Shown here: positions 1-8,888 of the stretch, piece by piece
How the letters are laid out: every line of letters starts with the position of its first letter
Position numbering within the stretch: position 1 is the stretch's first letter
Source of the DNA: Bacteriovoracaceae bacterium UBA3083
GTDB lineage: Bacteria > Bdellovibrionota > Bacteriovoracia > Bacteriovoracales > Bacteriovoracaceae
Assembly (NCBI GenBank): GCA_002366565.1
Contig: DFBJ01000013.1
Span: 248,001 to 312,000, forward strand
Direction of reading: 5' to 3'
DNA: 64,000 nucleotides
The notes under the pieces: generated by a model
The model's database searches: none
What the model saw: only the letters and a program-made list of their open reading frames with translations
Told to the model about the DNA's origin: nothing
Made by a program: the position numbers and the translations under genes

Positions 1-748
1 CTTGAAGCCCTACTGTAATAGCTTCACAGAAAGAAAGAATAAGAGGAGTATTTACTGTTGAAGATCTTAGTCCAAACTCATGACCTCCGCCGTGAAGTTG
101 AATCTGTAACTCTACTCCACTTTTTATAAATAAAGCTCCAATTCCCTTAGGGGCTCCTATCTTATGACCTGAAATAGTATAACTATCAATATAGTCAGAG
201 AGATTGATATCAACCTTAGTTAATGCCTGAACACCATCGATATGAAAGTGAATTCCCGGGAACAAGTCTTTGGCCTTCTTTGCTAAAGACAAAATATCAT
301 ATCGGTTTCCACTTTGATTATTTACATGACTTAAAACTACTAGTTTTGAGTCTTTATCTAAAGAACCTAGAAATGAATCTTCATCAATAATTCCACCGTC
401 TAGAAGTGGAATTTCAACTAACTGAGAATTTAAACTTTTCACTGGTTCAGTTGTTGAAGGATGATCTCCTAGTGAATAATGAACTCGATCTGTATCTGAT
501 AAATCTAGCCCCTTAATTGCTAAGTTATTAGCCTCTGTCGCAGAAGAGAGAAATATTAAGTTATCTTTCTTTGAAGCTTTCAAGGCCTTCAAAGTTACTA
601 GCCTGGCCCTTTCTACTTTTTTCATAGAAGCCTTTCCAAGCTTATGAGCCGCTGATGGATTAGCAAAGTCCTCACGAAGGGAGTTAATATATATATTTAG
701 GGCACTTTCAACTACTGGAGTTGATGCTGCATGATCGAGATAAATCAT
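1..748 (-). CDS. Cysteine desulfurase (IscS/NifS family), 3' end cut by window edge
   Basis: A PLP-dependent class V aminotransferase that takes sulfur from L-cysteine for Fe-S cluster or tRNA thiolation use. The reading frame opens with ATG at 746-748 (MIYLDHAASTPV) and stays open to base 1, giving about 249 N-terminal residues. Family signatures seen are the LDHAAxTP start, a HVNNQSG segment (HxNNExG in IscS, here with Q for E), HIDGVQAL and the PLP-lysine region SGHKIGAPKGIGAL. The catalytic cysteine loop would lie beyond the window, so IscS, NifS and SufS types cannot be separated. It is divergent from the rim operon across about 190 bases that should hold both promoters. Confidence 0.9.
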   Translation of the reverse strand, partial: MIYLDHAASTPVVESALNIYINSLREDFANPSAAHKLGKASMKKVERARLVTLKALKASKKDNLIFLSSATEANNLAIKGLDLSDTDRVHYSLGDHPSTTEPVKSLNSQLVEIPLLDGGIIDEDSFLGSLDKDSKLVVLSHVNNQSGNRYDILSLAKKAKDLFPGIHFHIDGVQALTKVDINLSDYIDSYTISGHKIGAPKGIGALFIKSGVELQIQLHGGGHEFGLRSSTVNTPLILSFCEAITVGLQ

Positions 749-935
749 TCAAATTCCTTACTTTTTTGATGGGCCATCATGCCCTAACTAACACCCAATG
801 TCAAAAACAGAATCGGCTACAAATACCATAATAATAAATTGAATTAATTGCATTTTAACAGCTACAATTGCGGGAGTTACTTAGCGCTCAAGAATTAGAT
901 CCCTAAGAACATAATAGCATCAAAAGGATATGCAA

Positions 936-1385
936 ATGGCACAAAAAGAGCTCAAAATAATAGGATGGAGAGAGTACTGCTCTCTTCCACTTCTAAATAC
1001 TGATAAAATAAAAGTTAAAGTAGACTCAGGAGCAAAGACCTCTTCCCTACACGCTTTTGATTTAAAGATATACTCAAGACTAGGTAAAGACTTTGTTAAG
1101 TTTAATGTTCATACGGAAAGTAATAAGAAAGAAATATCTATTCCCTGTAAGGCAAAAGTTCTAGAGTATAGAAATATAAAGAGCTCAAACGGCCAAGTTG
1201 AAAGAAGACCTGTTATTGAAACAACAATAAACCTATTAGGTGAAACATGGACAATAGAGTTAACATTAACAAATAGAGATGAAATGGGATTTAAAATGCT
1301 CTTAGGAAGAGAGGCCATTAAGAATCGCTTTCTTATAAATGTAGCAAAATCTTTTTATAGTAATAAGAAAGGAACGAAGAAATGA
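936..1385 (+). CDS. RimB-like retropepsin-fold protease (ATP-dependent zinc protease family)
   Basis: About 149 residues of the Zn_protease/RimB family, small proteins with a retropepsin fold that are usually encoded next to RimK. The aspartyl-protease-like signature VDSGAKTSSLHA lies near residue 30, and GREAIKNRFLINV, typical of the family's C-terminus, is near the end. I prefer ATG 936 over ATG 930 because AAAAGGA at 922-928 touches 930 but sits 7 bases from 936. The stop overlaps the rimK start (ATGA), which implies translational coupling. In pseudomonads RimB and RimA modulate RimK-driven glutamylation of ribosomal protein S6; the same role here is inferred from linkage and family. Confidence 0.82.
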   Translation: MAQKELKIIGWREYCSLPLLNTDKIKVKVDSGAKTSSLHAFDLKIYSRLGKDFVKFNVHTESNKKEISIPCKAKVLEYRNIKSSNGQVERRPVIETTINLLGETWTIELTLTNRDEMGFKMLLGREAIKNRFLINVAKSFYSNKKGTKK

Positions 1386-2602
1386 AACTAGCCATCCTAT
1401 CAAGAGAAAAGAATAACTACAGCACAAGAAGGCTCGTAGAGGCGTGTAAAGCAAGAGGACATGAAGTAAAAGTTCTTAATACACTTAAGTTCGCACTGGA
1501 TCTTGAAGAGGGTGATCCTGACCTCTACTACAAGCAGAAGAGATTAAGTCATTACGATGCTATTTTACCAAGAGTCGGAGCATCAATTACTTACTTTGGA
1601 ACAGCTGTTGTAAGACAATTTCAAGCAATGGATGTTTACTCCGTAAATACAGCTGATGGTATCTTAAACTCAAGAGATAAACTAAGAAGTTTTCAAATTC
1701 TTAGTAAGCATCATATTGGTCTGCCATACACAACATTTGTAAAAGATAAGAAAGATATTATTCCAGCAATTAATCGAATAGGGGGAGCTCCTGTCGTTAT
1801 TAAACTACTCGAAGGAACTCAGGGTGTTGGTGTTCTTTTAGCACACACTATGGAATCGGCAACTTCTATAATTGAGCTACTTCAAAGTCAGAAACAAAAT
1901 ATTTTAGTTCAAAAATTTATAGCTGAAAGTAAGGGACGAGATATCAGAGCTATTGTTGTTGGAGATCAAGTAATAGCAGCAATGAGAAGAGTTGCACAAG
2001 GTCAAGAGTTTAGAAGTAATGTACACAGAGGTGGAAAAACAGAACAAGTTGAGCTCTCGGAAGAATACAAAGAAGTTGCAATTAAAGCCGCAAAGATAAT
2101 GGGCCTTGGTATTGCTGGAGTTGATATGCTCGAAGGCAAAGATGGTCCACAAATTATGGAAATCAACTCTTCACCAGGTCTTGAAGGAATAGAGGGATGT
2201 ACAAAAATAGATGTAGCGGGTGCCTTTATTGATTATATTGCTGGACAAGTAGACTTCCCAGAGATTGATGTTCGACAACAATTATCAGTAAGTAAAGGAT
2301 TTGGAGTTTCTGAATTATTTATCCCAAAAGAGTCTGGCTTTGTTGGAAAATCAATTATTGACTCAGGACTTCAAGAAAAAGATATAAATGTTCTAACTCT
2401 ACATAGAAATGGAAAGGTCATCCCTAATCCTAAAGGAGAGAGAGTTCTCGAAGCAGGAGATAAATTATTTTGTTTCGGAAGATTAGAGACAATGAAAGAG
2501 CTTATACCTCTAAAAACAAGAAAGAGAAGAAAGCCTAAAATTAAAAAGTTAAAAACTACTGACATAAATAAAGCTAAAGAAGTTGAAGTAAAAAGTGAAT
2601 AA
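1382..2602 (+). CDS. rimK: RimK-family ATP-grasp ligase with C-terminal TrkA-C (RCK_C) domain
   Basis: An ATP-grasp ligase of the RimK family, which adds glutamate residues to the C-terminus of ribosomal protein S6. Residues 1 to about 300 align well with E. coli RimK: KLAILSREK start, RDKLRS, VIKLLEGTQGVGV, GRDIRAIVVGD, FRSNVHRGG, and the metal-binding MEINSSPGLEGIEG. E. coli RimK ends near residue 300, but this protein is 406 residues. The extra part (about 305-375: GVSELFIPKESGFVGKS, then NPKGERVLEAGDKLFCFG) looks like a TrkA-C ligand-binding domain, followed by a Lys/Arg-rich tail. It overlaps the upstream gene by 4 bases and the downstream gene by 8, so it is part of one operon. RimK function is likely; the regulatory role of the extra domain is inference. 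Confidence 0.9.
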   Translation: MKLAILSREKNNYSTRRLVEACKARGHEVKVLNTLKFALDLEEGDPDLYYKQKRLSHYDAILPRVGASITYFGTAVVRQFQAMDVYSVNTADGILNSRDKLRSFQILSKHHIGLPYTTFVKDKKDIIPAINRIGGAPVVIKLLEGTQGVGVLLAHTMESATSIIELLQSQKQNILVQKFIAESKGRDIRAIVVGDQVIAAMRRVAQGQEFRSNVHRGGKTEQVELSEEYKEVAIKAAKIMGLGIAGVDMLEGKDGPQIMEINSSPGLEGIEGCTKIDVAGAFIDYIAGQVDFPEIDVRQQLSVSKGFGVSELFIPKESGFVGKSIIDSGLQEKDINVLTLHRNGKVIPNPKGERVLEAGDKLFCFGRLETMKELIPLKTRKRRKPKIKKLKTTDINKAKEVEVKSE

Positions 2603-3623
2603 GTCAAAAAATAAAGACCCCGATATTTTAAAGATTGGAGATACATCTATAAAGCGCGGAGAGAGAGTAGACCTCTCTCTTAAAGTTGGTGCTCTATACG
2701 ACCACACTCCCCTCTCAATTCCTCTTGAAGTCATCCGTGGAAAACTTGGAGGACCTACCCTATTCATAAGTGCAGCAGTTCATGGTGATGAACTTAATGG
2801 TGTAGAAATAATCAGACGTATTTTAAAAAGAAAAGAGTTAAACCAACTGACAGGAACTCTTATACTTATTCCAGTAGTAAATGTTTTTGGATTTAATAAT
2901 AAATCAAGGTACCTTCCAGACAGACGAGACTTAAATAGATCATTTCCAGGGACCAGCGCAGGATCTCTAGCTGGACGAATGGCGAGACTTTTCATAAAAG
3001 AAGTTGTTGAAAAATGTACTCATGGAATAGACCTACATACTGGAGCTATCCATAGGGCCAACTTACCTCAGATTAGAGCATGCCTAGAGGACGTAAAAAC
3101 AAAAGAACTTGCTCAAAGCTTTGGTGTTCCAGTAATTATTGATTCAAAAATTAGAGATGGATCATTGAGAGAAGCTGCTCGTAAAAAGAAAGTTACTACT
3201 CTCCTATTTGAAGGTGGAGAAGCACTACGCTTTAACGAAGATGTTATAAAGTCTGGAGTTAAAGGGTGTATTTCTGTTATGGAAAAAATAGGAATGATAA
3301 AGAAGAGTCCTAGCAAGGCAGCAAAAAAGAAAAAGAAAGTATATATTGCAAATAACTCTTTCTGGATTAGATCTCCACATAGTGGCGCTGTAAACTTCTT
3401 TAAATCACTAGGCGACAATATAAAAAATGGAGACTTACTAGCGACAGTCTCTAATACCTTCGGAAGAGAGGCCACTAATGTCTACGCAACAGAAGACGGG
3501 ATCTTAGTAGGACTAGCAATGCTTCCACTTGTAAATCAAGGAGATGCCTTGTTTCATATTGCGACATTTAAGGACACGACCAAGGTCAAGAAAGCTTTAG
3601 ATATATATAGTGAAGACCATTAA
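2595..3623 (+). CDS. Succinylglutamate desuccinylase/aspartoacylase family metalloprotein
   Basis: A 342-residue M14-clan enzyme of the AstE/AspA family, zinc-dependent deacylases or amidohydrolases. The zinc motif AVHGDELNG is near residue 63, with the downstream PVVNVFGFNNKSRYLPDRRDLNRSFPG region (broken here only by reading) and HTGAIHRANLPQ giving the next histidine. The glutamate region is LLFEGGEA. It lacks the acyl-substrate features needed to call astE, and members linked to rimK are common but poorly characterised. Its start overlaps the rimK end by 8 bases. A role in trimming or reversing poly-glutamylation is an attractive inference but unproven. Confidence 0.85.
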   Translation: MNKSKNKDPDILKIGDTSIKRGERVDLSLKVGALYDHTPLSIPLEVIRGKLGGPTLFISAAVHGDELNGVEIIRRILKRKELNQLTGTLILIPVVNVFGFNNKSRYLPDRRDLNRSFPGTSAGSLAGRMARLFIKEVVEKCTHGIDLHTGAIHRANLPQIRACLEDVKTKELAQSFGVPVIIDSKIRDGSLREAARKKKVTTLLFEGGEALRFNEDVIKSGVKGCISVMEKIGMIKKSPSKAAKKKKKVYIANNSFWIRSPHSGAVNFFKSLGDNIKNGDLLATVSNTFGREATNVYATEDGILVGLAMLPLVNQGDALFHIATFKDTTKVKKALDIYSEDH

Positions 3624-3734
3624 TGTAATATTAGTAAGTTAAAAGATTATACAGTATAAGTAATAATTTCAATCTCCCCCCTACTGACCACTGAGAATGA
3701 TATAAAGCCTCATTAACCCTATACGGAGATGTTA

Positions 3735-5567
3735 ATGAGGAAGCTACAGCTTGCCTTACTCACATTTATTTTTTGCTTCTCAATTGAAGCATCAAAGAGA
3801 ACAGAAGATTTTATATCTTCTGCAGTATCTCTACTTCCAAAAAAGCTACAAAACATAAAGGTCGATATTACATTTGAGAGAATGAACGAAAATACTCTTA
3901 ACTCTCCTTGTAACTCAGAAGGGTTTATTTATGGAAAGTATAACAATAATGTAATAACACTCAGTGAACAGTTTCTTAATCATTTAACTCCAACTGAAGA
4001 AATTCAATTTACTTGTAAACATAAAAATCTTTATAAGACAGCATTATCGACTCTAATTCATGAGTACTTCCACGCATATGAAAGCACTTTAAAGAAAAAG
4101 GAAAAGCTTCATCAAAGTGATGAGTTTCTTGCTCTTGGTTTTTGGAAATTAAATGCAAAAAATAAAAATTTAAATATATACGCTGAACGGTCGCCAAATA
4201 GATATGAATACTTTTCACCAAAAGAGTTTATGGCAGTAAATTTTGAATACTTCATTCTAGACCCAGAGTATCAGTGCCGAAGACCAAACCTATACAATGC
4301 GTTCAGTAAGAAACTATCACATACTCCTTTTAAAGGAGTTCAATGTAATTCAATTTACGATGTTTCAGTTACAGATACTCAACAAGTAGAACTTGTTGAA
4401 ATTAACTTTAATAGAGTTCGAGAAGTTCATTACTTATATGCTTCAAAAGGAAAGGCGGCCATGAGTCGTTGGGGACATAGTATGTATAAGCTAGTCCTTT
4501 GTGATGAAGACTGGACACTTCAGAAATGTAGAACCAGAGGAAAGTTTGTAGTAATTGGATTTCTTGCTCAGGTTGAAGACATTTCTGTAAATGCTATAAA
4601 AGGTATTTTTGGAAAGTATCCAAGTGATATGACTATTACCACTCTAAATGCCATGAAGAAGCAATATAATAGAGCTGAGCTTAGAGATCTTGAAAGCATT
4701 CCTCTAGCGTTTGATAAACAAGAAAAAGAAAGATTCTTAAATCACTTAATTCGTATTTATTGGGAATATTCGGGAAAGTATTACTTCTTTAGCAATAACT
4801 GTGCAGATGAAGCATTTAAGCTCATACAAATTGCGAAGAATTCAAAAGAGTCATATTCTAAAAATATCTTAACACCTGTTGGTATTTACAAATATATTAA
4901 AAAGAACCAACTTTCGAGAGATTTTTCTTTTACTGATAGAGATCAAAATATTAGTAATGGTCTTTTATATAGTAGTTATGCCCCAAAGTTAAACACAAGC
5001 TTTCTAAGGCTCTCATCACAATTTGAAAATGATTTTAAAGTTGAGATCAAGAGACCTAAAATTAATAGAGCTGAAAGACACTTTAGCCCTAAAACAAAAA
5101 AGATAAAAGATATACACGCCTACTCTCTACTTTCGACAATGAAAAGAAGGGAAATTATTAACAGTGTTATAAAGGTAAAAAACAGAACAAATATCTTAGA
5201 TTTATATGCCATTGAATCTCAAGCAAACTTCATTACTAACAATGAAATTTTCTCAACAATTCAAGATTTAGCAACAGATAAAGAAATGAATTCAGACATA
5301 AAGACACTTATCTCCAAGATAGTTGAATTAAAAAACATAATCACTTTTGGAACAGAAACAAATAATAATGGATATGGTATCCCACAAGATGGAGACCTAG
5401 ACAGTACTATTTCTGATGAAGTCTATGCTGCTGAAGAAGAGCTAATCAGAATGAAGGCACTACTACAGGATAGATATAAAGACGAATTTAAAGATGAATT
5501 CTTATTAATGGAAGAATCAAATCATAATAAAACAATAATCAAAAATGCACTTCGAAGTGTTTTGTAA
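3735..5567 (+). CDS. Exported two-part protein: HExxH segment plus DUF4105 (Lnb-type) domain
   Basis: A probable periplasmic or surface protein of 610 residues with an N-terminal signal peptide (MRKLQLALLTFIFCFS). The N-terminal part has an HExxH zinc-protease-like motif, HEYFHAYE, starting at His109. The middle part resembles DUF4105, with RWGHSMY (His248) and SNNCADE (Cys356), the His and Cys pair conserved in that family. The C-terminal 200 residues are charged and helical. Start 3735 is preferred over 3729 because GGAG at 3725-3728 touches the latter and lies 6 bases from the former. The next gene begins 11 bases downstream, probably in the same transcript. Substrate unknown. Confidence 0.75.
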   Translation: MRKLQLALLTFIFCFSIEASKRTEDFISSAVSLLPKKLQNIKVDITFERMNENTLNSPCNSEGFIYGKYNNNVITLSEQFLNHLTPTEEIQFTCKHKNLYKTALSTLIHEYFHAYESTLKKKEKLHQSDEFLALGFWKLNAKNKNLNIYAERSPNRYEYFSPKEFMAVNFEYFILDPEYQCRRPNLYNAFSKKLSHTPFKGVQCNSIYDVSVTDTQQVELVEINFNRVREVHYLYASKGKAAMSRWGHSMYKLVLCDEDWTLQKCRTRGKFVVIGFLAQVEDISVNAIKGIFGKYPSDMTITTLNAMKKQYNRAELRDLESIPLAFDKQEKERFLNHLIRIYWEYSGKYYFFSNNCADEAFKLIQIAKNSKESYSKNILTPVGIYKYIKKNQLSRDFSFTDRDQNISNGLLYSSYAPKLNTSFLRLSSQFENDFKVEIKRPKINRAERHFSPKTKKIKDIHAYSLLSTMKRREIINSVIKVKNRTNILDLYAIESQANFITNNEIFSTIQDLATDKEMNSDIKTLISKIVELKNIITFGTETNNNGYGIPQDGDLDSTISDEVYAAEEELIRMKALLQDRYKDEFKDEFLLMEESNHNKTIIKNALRSVL

Positions 5568-5578
5568 AGGAGAAACAG

Positions 5579-5986
5579 ATGAAAAAAATGATTTTAAGTA
5601 CAATGGTATTACTATTTGCTTCACAACAAGTATTAGCACACAAACAAACAAGATGTACTACAAGAAGAAATAGCTACGGTCAAAGAGTTGAAACATGTAG
5701 AACAGTAAGACACAACCACAGAGGTGGATCTAATTACGGTGACGGGTTCTTCGATGGACTACTGGCTTCATCACTAATCTTAATGACTTCTTCGGACTTA
5801 GATAATGACTACAACAGAGACTTCCTAGAGTCTGAAATTTCTTTTGCATTATCTTCAGCAGAAGAAGGTCAACTTGTACTATCAGCAGAGCTTCAACAGC
5901 TTGTTGACGATACAAGAGAGCTTAACCAAGCAAGAGATCTTACAGATGAAGAAATTCTTGAAGCATACTTATTACTAGAGCAATAG
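5579..5986 (+). CDS. Small exported protein of unknown function
   Basis: A 135-residue protein with a clear signal peptide (MKKMILSTMVLLFASQQVLA) followed by a basic, Cys-containing stretch (KQTRCTTRRNSYGQRVETCR) and an acidic C-terminal half. GGAG sits 6-7 bases before the ATG. It begins 11 bases after the HExxH/DUF4105 gene and is followed by a strong terminator, so it is probably the last gene of that two-gene operon. I do not recognise a family. Confidence 0.72.
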   Translation: MKKMILSTMVLLFASQQVLAHKQTRCTTRRNSYGQRVETCRTVRHNHRGGSNYGDGFFDGLLASSLILMTSSDLDNDYNRDFLESEISFALSSAEEGQLVLSAELQQLVDDTRELNQARDLTDEEILEAYLLLEQ

Positions 5987-5995
5987 AATATTTAT

Positions 5996-6028
5996 GCGCC
6001 ACAATCTCTAATATTGTGGCGCTATTTT
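5996..6028 (+). terminator. Rho-independent terminator after the 5579-5986 gene
   Basis: A perfect 10-bp inverted repeat (GCGCCACAAT at 5996-6005 and ATTGTGGCGC at 6013-6022) with a 7-base loop, followed by the short T-rich run TATTTT. It starts 10 bases after the stop codon. Confidence 0.75.
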
Positions 6029-6109
6029 GAACAGTGTCTACTTCCTAGACAGCATAACCTCCTGAAAACATGTAAAAATAATGGCCCAAGTATTGCTTAA
6101 TATTAGAGT

Positions 6110-6691
6110 ATGAAAATAGTCTTACTATCTCTATTCATAACAAGCTTCTCACTCTCATATGCTAGTGATGGTGAATATCGTTGTGACTCTGTTCAAAACG
6201 TTAGCTTTAGAGATCTTTCTAGTAGAGTTCTCTCTATTAGTTATCATATTGAAAAGGTTAAAGAACTACAGAGTAATGGGCTTAGAAGTTCAGCTTTAAA
6301 CGTGGTTCAAGATGGAATGAATAAGCTAGAGCGAACACGCGAACTTTATAAGAACACAAGATTTTGTTATTCATTATCTAAGAGAGTTAAGTATCAGAAA
6401 AACTTACTAGTTAAACATCAAATTGAACTTAGCCTTCTAGAAAGTGGCTTAAAAAAGTTTAATGACTGCTCATATGCCCTAATGAAACTTGAGAAAGAGA
6501 CAGAGTTAGTAAATGAAGACTCTAATTCTCTTTATGAGAAATTTATTGCTACATCTAAAACAATAACTAAGGCCGAACTAATTAGAAGAGATAAATCTTG
6601 CGACACAATTCATCAAGATAAAATTTCAGCACTCCTTATTAAGCAGAACAACCTTCTTTCAAGACTTTATCAAGATCGACAAGACTCATAG
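6110..6691 (+). CDS. Exported helical protein of unknown function
   Basis: A 193-residue protein with a signal peptide (MKIVLLSLFITSFSLSYA) and then mostly charged, helix-forming sequence with several cysteines (RCDS, RFCYS, NDCSY, KSCDT) that could form disulfides in the periplasm. No recognised domain. It sits alone between a terminator and the dps promoter. No strong Shine-Dalgarno precedes the ATG. Confidence 0.65.
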   Translation: MKIVLLSLFITSFSLSYASDGEYRCDSVQNVSFRDLSSRVLSISYHIEKVKELQSNGLRSSALNVVQDGMNKLERTRELYKNTRFCYSLSKRVKYQKNLLVKHQIELSLLESGLKKFNDCSYALMKLEKETELVNEDSNSLYEKFIATSKTITKAELIRRDKSCDTIHQDKISALLIKQNNLLSRLYQDRQDS

Positions 6692-6723
6692 ATTTTGCCT
6701 ATCATCAATTAGGTTTTACCAAA

Positions 6724-6752
6724 TTGACCCTTCGATAAAAACTCACCATAAT
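6724..6752 (+). promoter_or_regulatory. Candidate sigma-70 promoter for dps
   Basis: TTGACC (6724-6729), a 17-base spacer, and CATAAT (6747-6752). Transcription would start near 6759, leaving a leader of about 30 bases with AAAGGAG before the dps ATG. Confidence 0.5.
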
Positions 6753-6788
6753 ACTATTAGTTAATAAAACAACTGAAAGGAGTTTGTT

Positions 6789-7256
6789 ATGAACATTAAT
6801 ATTGGAATAGAAGAAGGGAAAAGAGTTGAAACTGCAAAAGGTTTAAGTCACCTACTTGCTGATAGCTATACTCTTTATTTAAAAACACATAACTACCACT
6901 GGAATGTTACAGGTCCAATGTTTACAACATTACATACTATGTTTGAAACACAGTACAATGAACTTGCGCTAGCAGTTGATGAGATTGCAGAAAGAATTAG
7001 AATTTTAGGAGTAAAAGCTCCAGGTACATATAAAGAATTTGCAGAGCTTTCTAGTATTAAAGAAGATGATTCTTCTCCAAGTGCAAATGAAATGATCGAT
7101 GGATTACTTAAAGGTCATGAGCAAGTTGTAAATACTTCTAAAAATATTCTACCTATACTAGAAGGTGGAAATGATGAAGGTACACTATCTCTTCTTAGTG
7201 CAAGAATTGAATACCATGAGAAAACTGCTTGGATGCTAAGAAGTTTACTAGAATAG
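6789..7256 (+). CDS. dps: Dps-family DNA-protecting ferritin-like protein
   Basis: A 155-residue Dps family protein. These form dodecamers that oxidise and store iron and shield DNA from oxidative damage. The family signature is clear: [13 protein letters not shown] (residues about 36-48, supplying ferroxidase-site histidine), then [12 protein letters not shown] and [13 protein letters not shown] with the acidic iron ligands. Length is normal for the family. A strong Shine-Dalgarno (GAAAGGAG) precedes the ATG and a good sigma-70 type promoter lies upstream, so it appears monocistronic. It ends directly against the convergent barrel gene with no gap. Confidence 0.95.
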   Translation: MNINIGIEEGKRVETAKGLSHLLADSYTLYLKTHNYHWNVTGPMFTTLHTMFETQYNELALAVDEIAERIRILGVKAPGTYKEFAELSSIKEDDSSPSANEMIDGLLKGHEQVVNTSKNILPILEGGNDEGTLSLLSARIEYHEKTAWMLRSLLE

Positions 7257-7856
7257 TTATCTACCTAACAACGACTGGATACCTAGCTTAAAGATATACT
7301 TTATTCCTAGTTGTACAGTCGTTGTAACTCCCTCACTATCAAATTGATACCTATCAATTGATGTGTAGAGATTAAACCCTTTATTTACTTTAAAAAAGTT
7401 AATCCCTAGACCATATGCTAGTCCACCATGGCTTTCATTTTTGAAACCATAGGTGCTAGCAATTGCATCTCTAGTATATGAAGCTACGTCAGTTTCAAGA
7501 GTGTGATCTAATTTATAAATACCATACCCAAATTTAAAATAGAGTCTCTTATTAAGAAAGAGATTCAAGTTTACTGAATATGTTTTTTGATCATGAATGA
7601 TTTTATTAGAGACGCTATCATGAATAATATCACCACTAGCACTTACACCAATATATGAAAACTCAAGAGCAAGAAAACCACTTCTAAAGCCAAGAGTGTA
7701 CCCTAATCCAGTTCCCGTAGGCTTAACATTATACTGCTCCATTGGCTCATAATTCACTGTAGAGTAATTTCCGGCCACACCAATATATGTAAATGCACTA
7801 ACATTAATACTTATTAAGAATGAGATGAATATTTTAAATAGGTACTTTTGGGACAA
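7257..7856 (-). CDS. Putative outer-membrane beta-barrel protein
   Basis: About 199 residues with a signal peptide (SQKYLFKIFISFLISINVSA) followed by alternating hydrophobic/polar strands rich in Tyr, Gly and Phe (YIGVAGNYS, GLGYTLGFRSG, LALEFSYIGVSAS, LYFKFGYGIY, GLAYGLGINFF, TTVQLGIKYIF), a pattern typical of small 8-strand OmpA/OmpW-like barrels. The frame could open at ATG 7880, but GAGGAG lies 6 bases before an in-frame TTG at 7856, which gives a cleaner signal peptide, so I choose that start. Function beyond a surface barrel is unknown. Confidence 0.75.
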   Translation of the reverse strand: MSQKYLFKIFISFLISINVSAFTYIGVAGNYSTVNYEPMEQYNVKPTGTGLGYTLGFRSGFLALEFSYIGVSASGDIIHDSVSNKIIHDQKTYSVNLNLFLNKRLYFKFGYGIYKLDHTLETDVASYTRDAIASTYGFKNESHGGLAYGLGINFFKVNKGFNLYTSIDRYQFDSEGVTTTVQLGIKYIFKLGIQSLLGR

Positions 7857-7985
7857 ATAAAGCTCCTCAATTTTATTCATTGTATCATTTTGTTTCTCAA
7901 GATTCCTTAAGGAAGAGTTTTCCGGTAGTACATTTATCCCCCTATAAATTGATACTATATAGATGGAATGACCAAAGGAAGCTCT

Positions 7986-8888
7986 ATGCCTAAGTTCAAA
8001 AAAAACCTTTTAGCTCTACTGATTTCATTATTACTACTCTCTTGTAATCAAGAGCCCATTCCAACAACATCTAGTTTTGTAGTTACACCGGGAGACATAG
8101 TGGTCTCAAATATCACAAATGACTCTGTTATAGTCTATTCAAGTGATGGGACCTTTAAAAGAGTTCTCTATGATGTCCAAAATAATGCAGAGGTACCTTA
8201 CGGTGTTGGATGGAAGCACGATACTTTAGAAGTCATGGTAGCCGTTGATGGATCCGATAGAGTCATGGGGATATCTGCCATTGATGGATCTACTCGAACA
8301 ATAATTCAAAGTGCTAGTCTTTCAGGAAGTATTAGAGGAGTTACTCAACTAGAGGATGGAAGTATTCTTGTTGCTGAATCCAATAGTATTGAAAAGTTTA
8401 CGACTGATGGAATTAGAGTAACGGATGGATTTCCACTTAATGGTGGAATCAATAATGTAGAAAATGTTTTTGCAAAGACAGATGGTGGATTCGTTGTATG
8501 CGCCAGAGGTGGAGATGTAGTAAGAACTTATCAAGCTGATGGAACTATGGATGATTCAACTGCTTCAGGAATTGCAAGTACAACAGATGGCTACGGCTGT
8601 ACAGAATTAGATGATGGTAACATTGTTACAGCTTGGTCTGGCAGTACGGATACAATCTCTTTTTATGATTCAGGTTTAGTAGATGCAGGTTATTCATTTA
8701 ATGACTCTTCCACTCTCCCAAATCCTAGAGGTGTAGCGCAGTTAGAGAATGGAAATATTGTTGCGGCGGATGCGACTTATCATCACTTAGTTGAAATTGA
8801 CTCTACGACTGGTGACTTTGTGGGTATACTTGCCAGCTCAGGACTTTCTACCCCAAATCAAATAATTGTTATCCCTGACTTCCTATAA
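7986..8888 (+). CDS. Lipoprotein with beta-propeller-like (NHL/SMP-30-type) repeats
   Basis: About 300 residues. The signal peptide ends in a lipobox (LLLLSC) so the protein should be lipid-anchored. The mature part has repeated motifs such as GVTQLEDGSILVAES, VFAKTDGGFVVCA, GCTELDDGNIVTAWS and GVAQLENGNIVAADA, characteristic of propeller blades. Start 7986 is chosen because AAAGGA lies 6 bases upstream; an earlier in-frame ATG at 7968 has no ribosome site. Its 3' end overlaps the convergent desaturase gene by 20 bases. Ligand or enzyme activity cannot be told. Confidence 0.75.
   Translation: MPKFKKNLLALLISLLLLSCNQEPIPTTSSFVVTPGDIVVSNITNDSVIVYSSDGTFKRVLYDVQNNAEVPYGVGWKHDTLEVMVAVDGSDRVMGISAIDGSTRTIIQSASLSGSIRGVTQLEDGSILVAESNSIEKFTTDGIRVTDGFPLNGGINNVENVFAKTDGGFVVCARGGDVVRTYQADGTMDDSTASGIASTTDGYGCTELDDGNIVTAWSGSTDTISFYDSGLVDAGYSFNDSSTLPNPRGVAQLENGNIVAADATYHHLVEIDSTTGDFVGILASSGLSTPNQIIVIPDFL

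Noticed and set aside
3113..3475. 120-codon minus-strand frame with hydrophobic stretch
   Set aside because: Antisense to the aspartoacylase-like gene; the poly-Phe run mirrors the Lys-rich coding strand.
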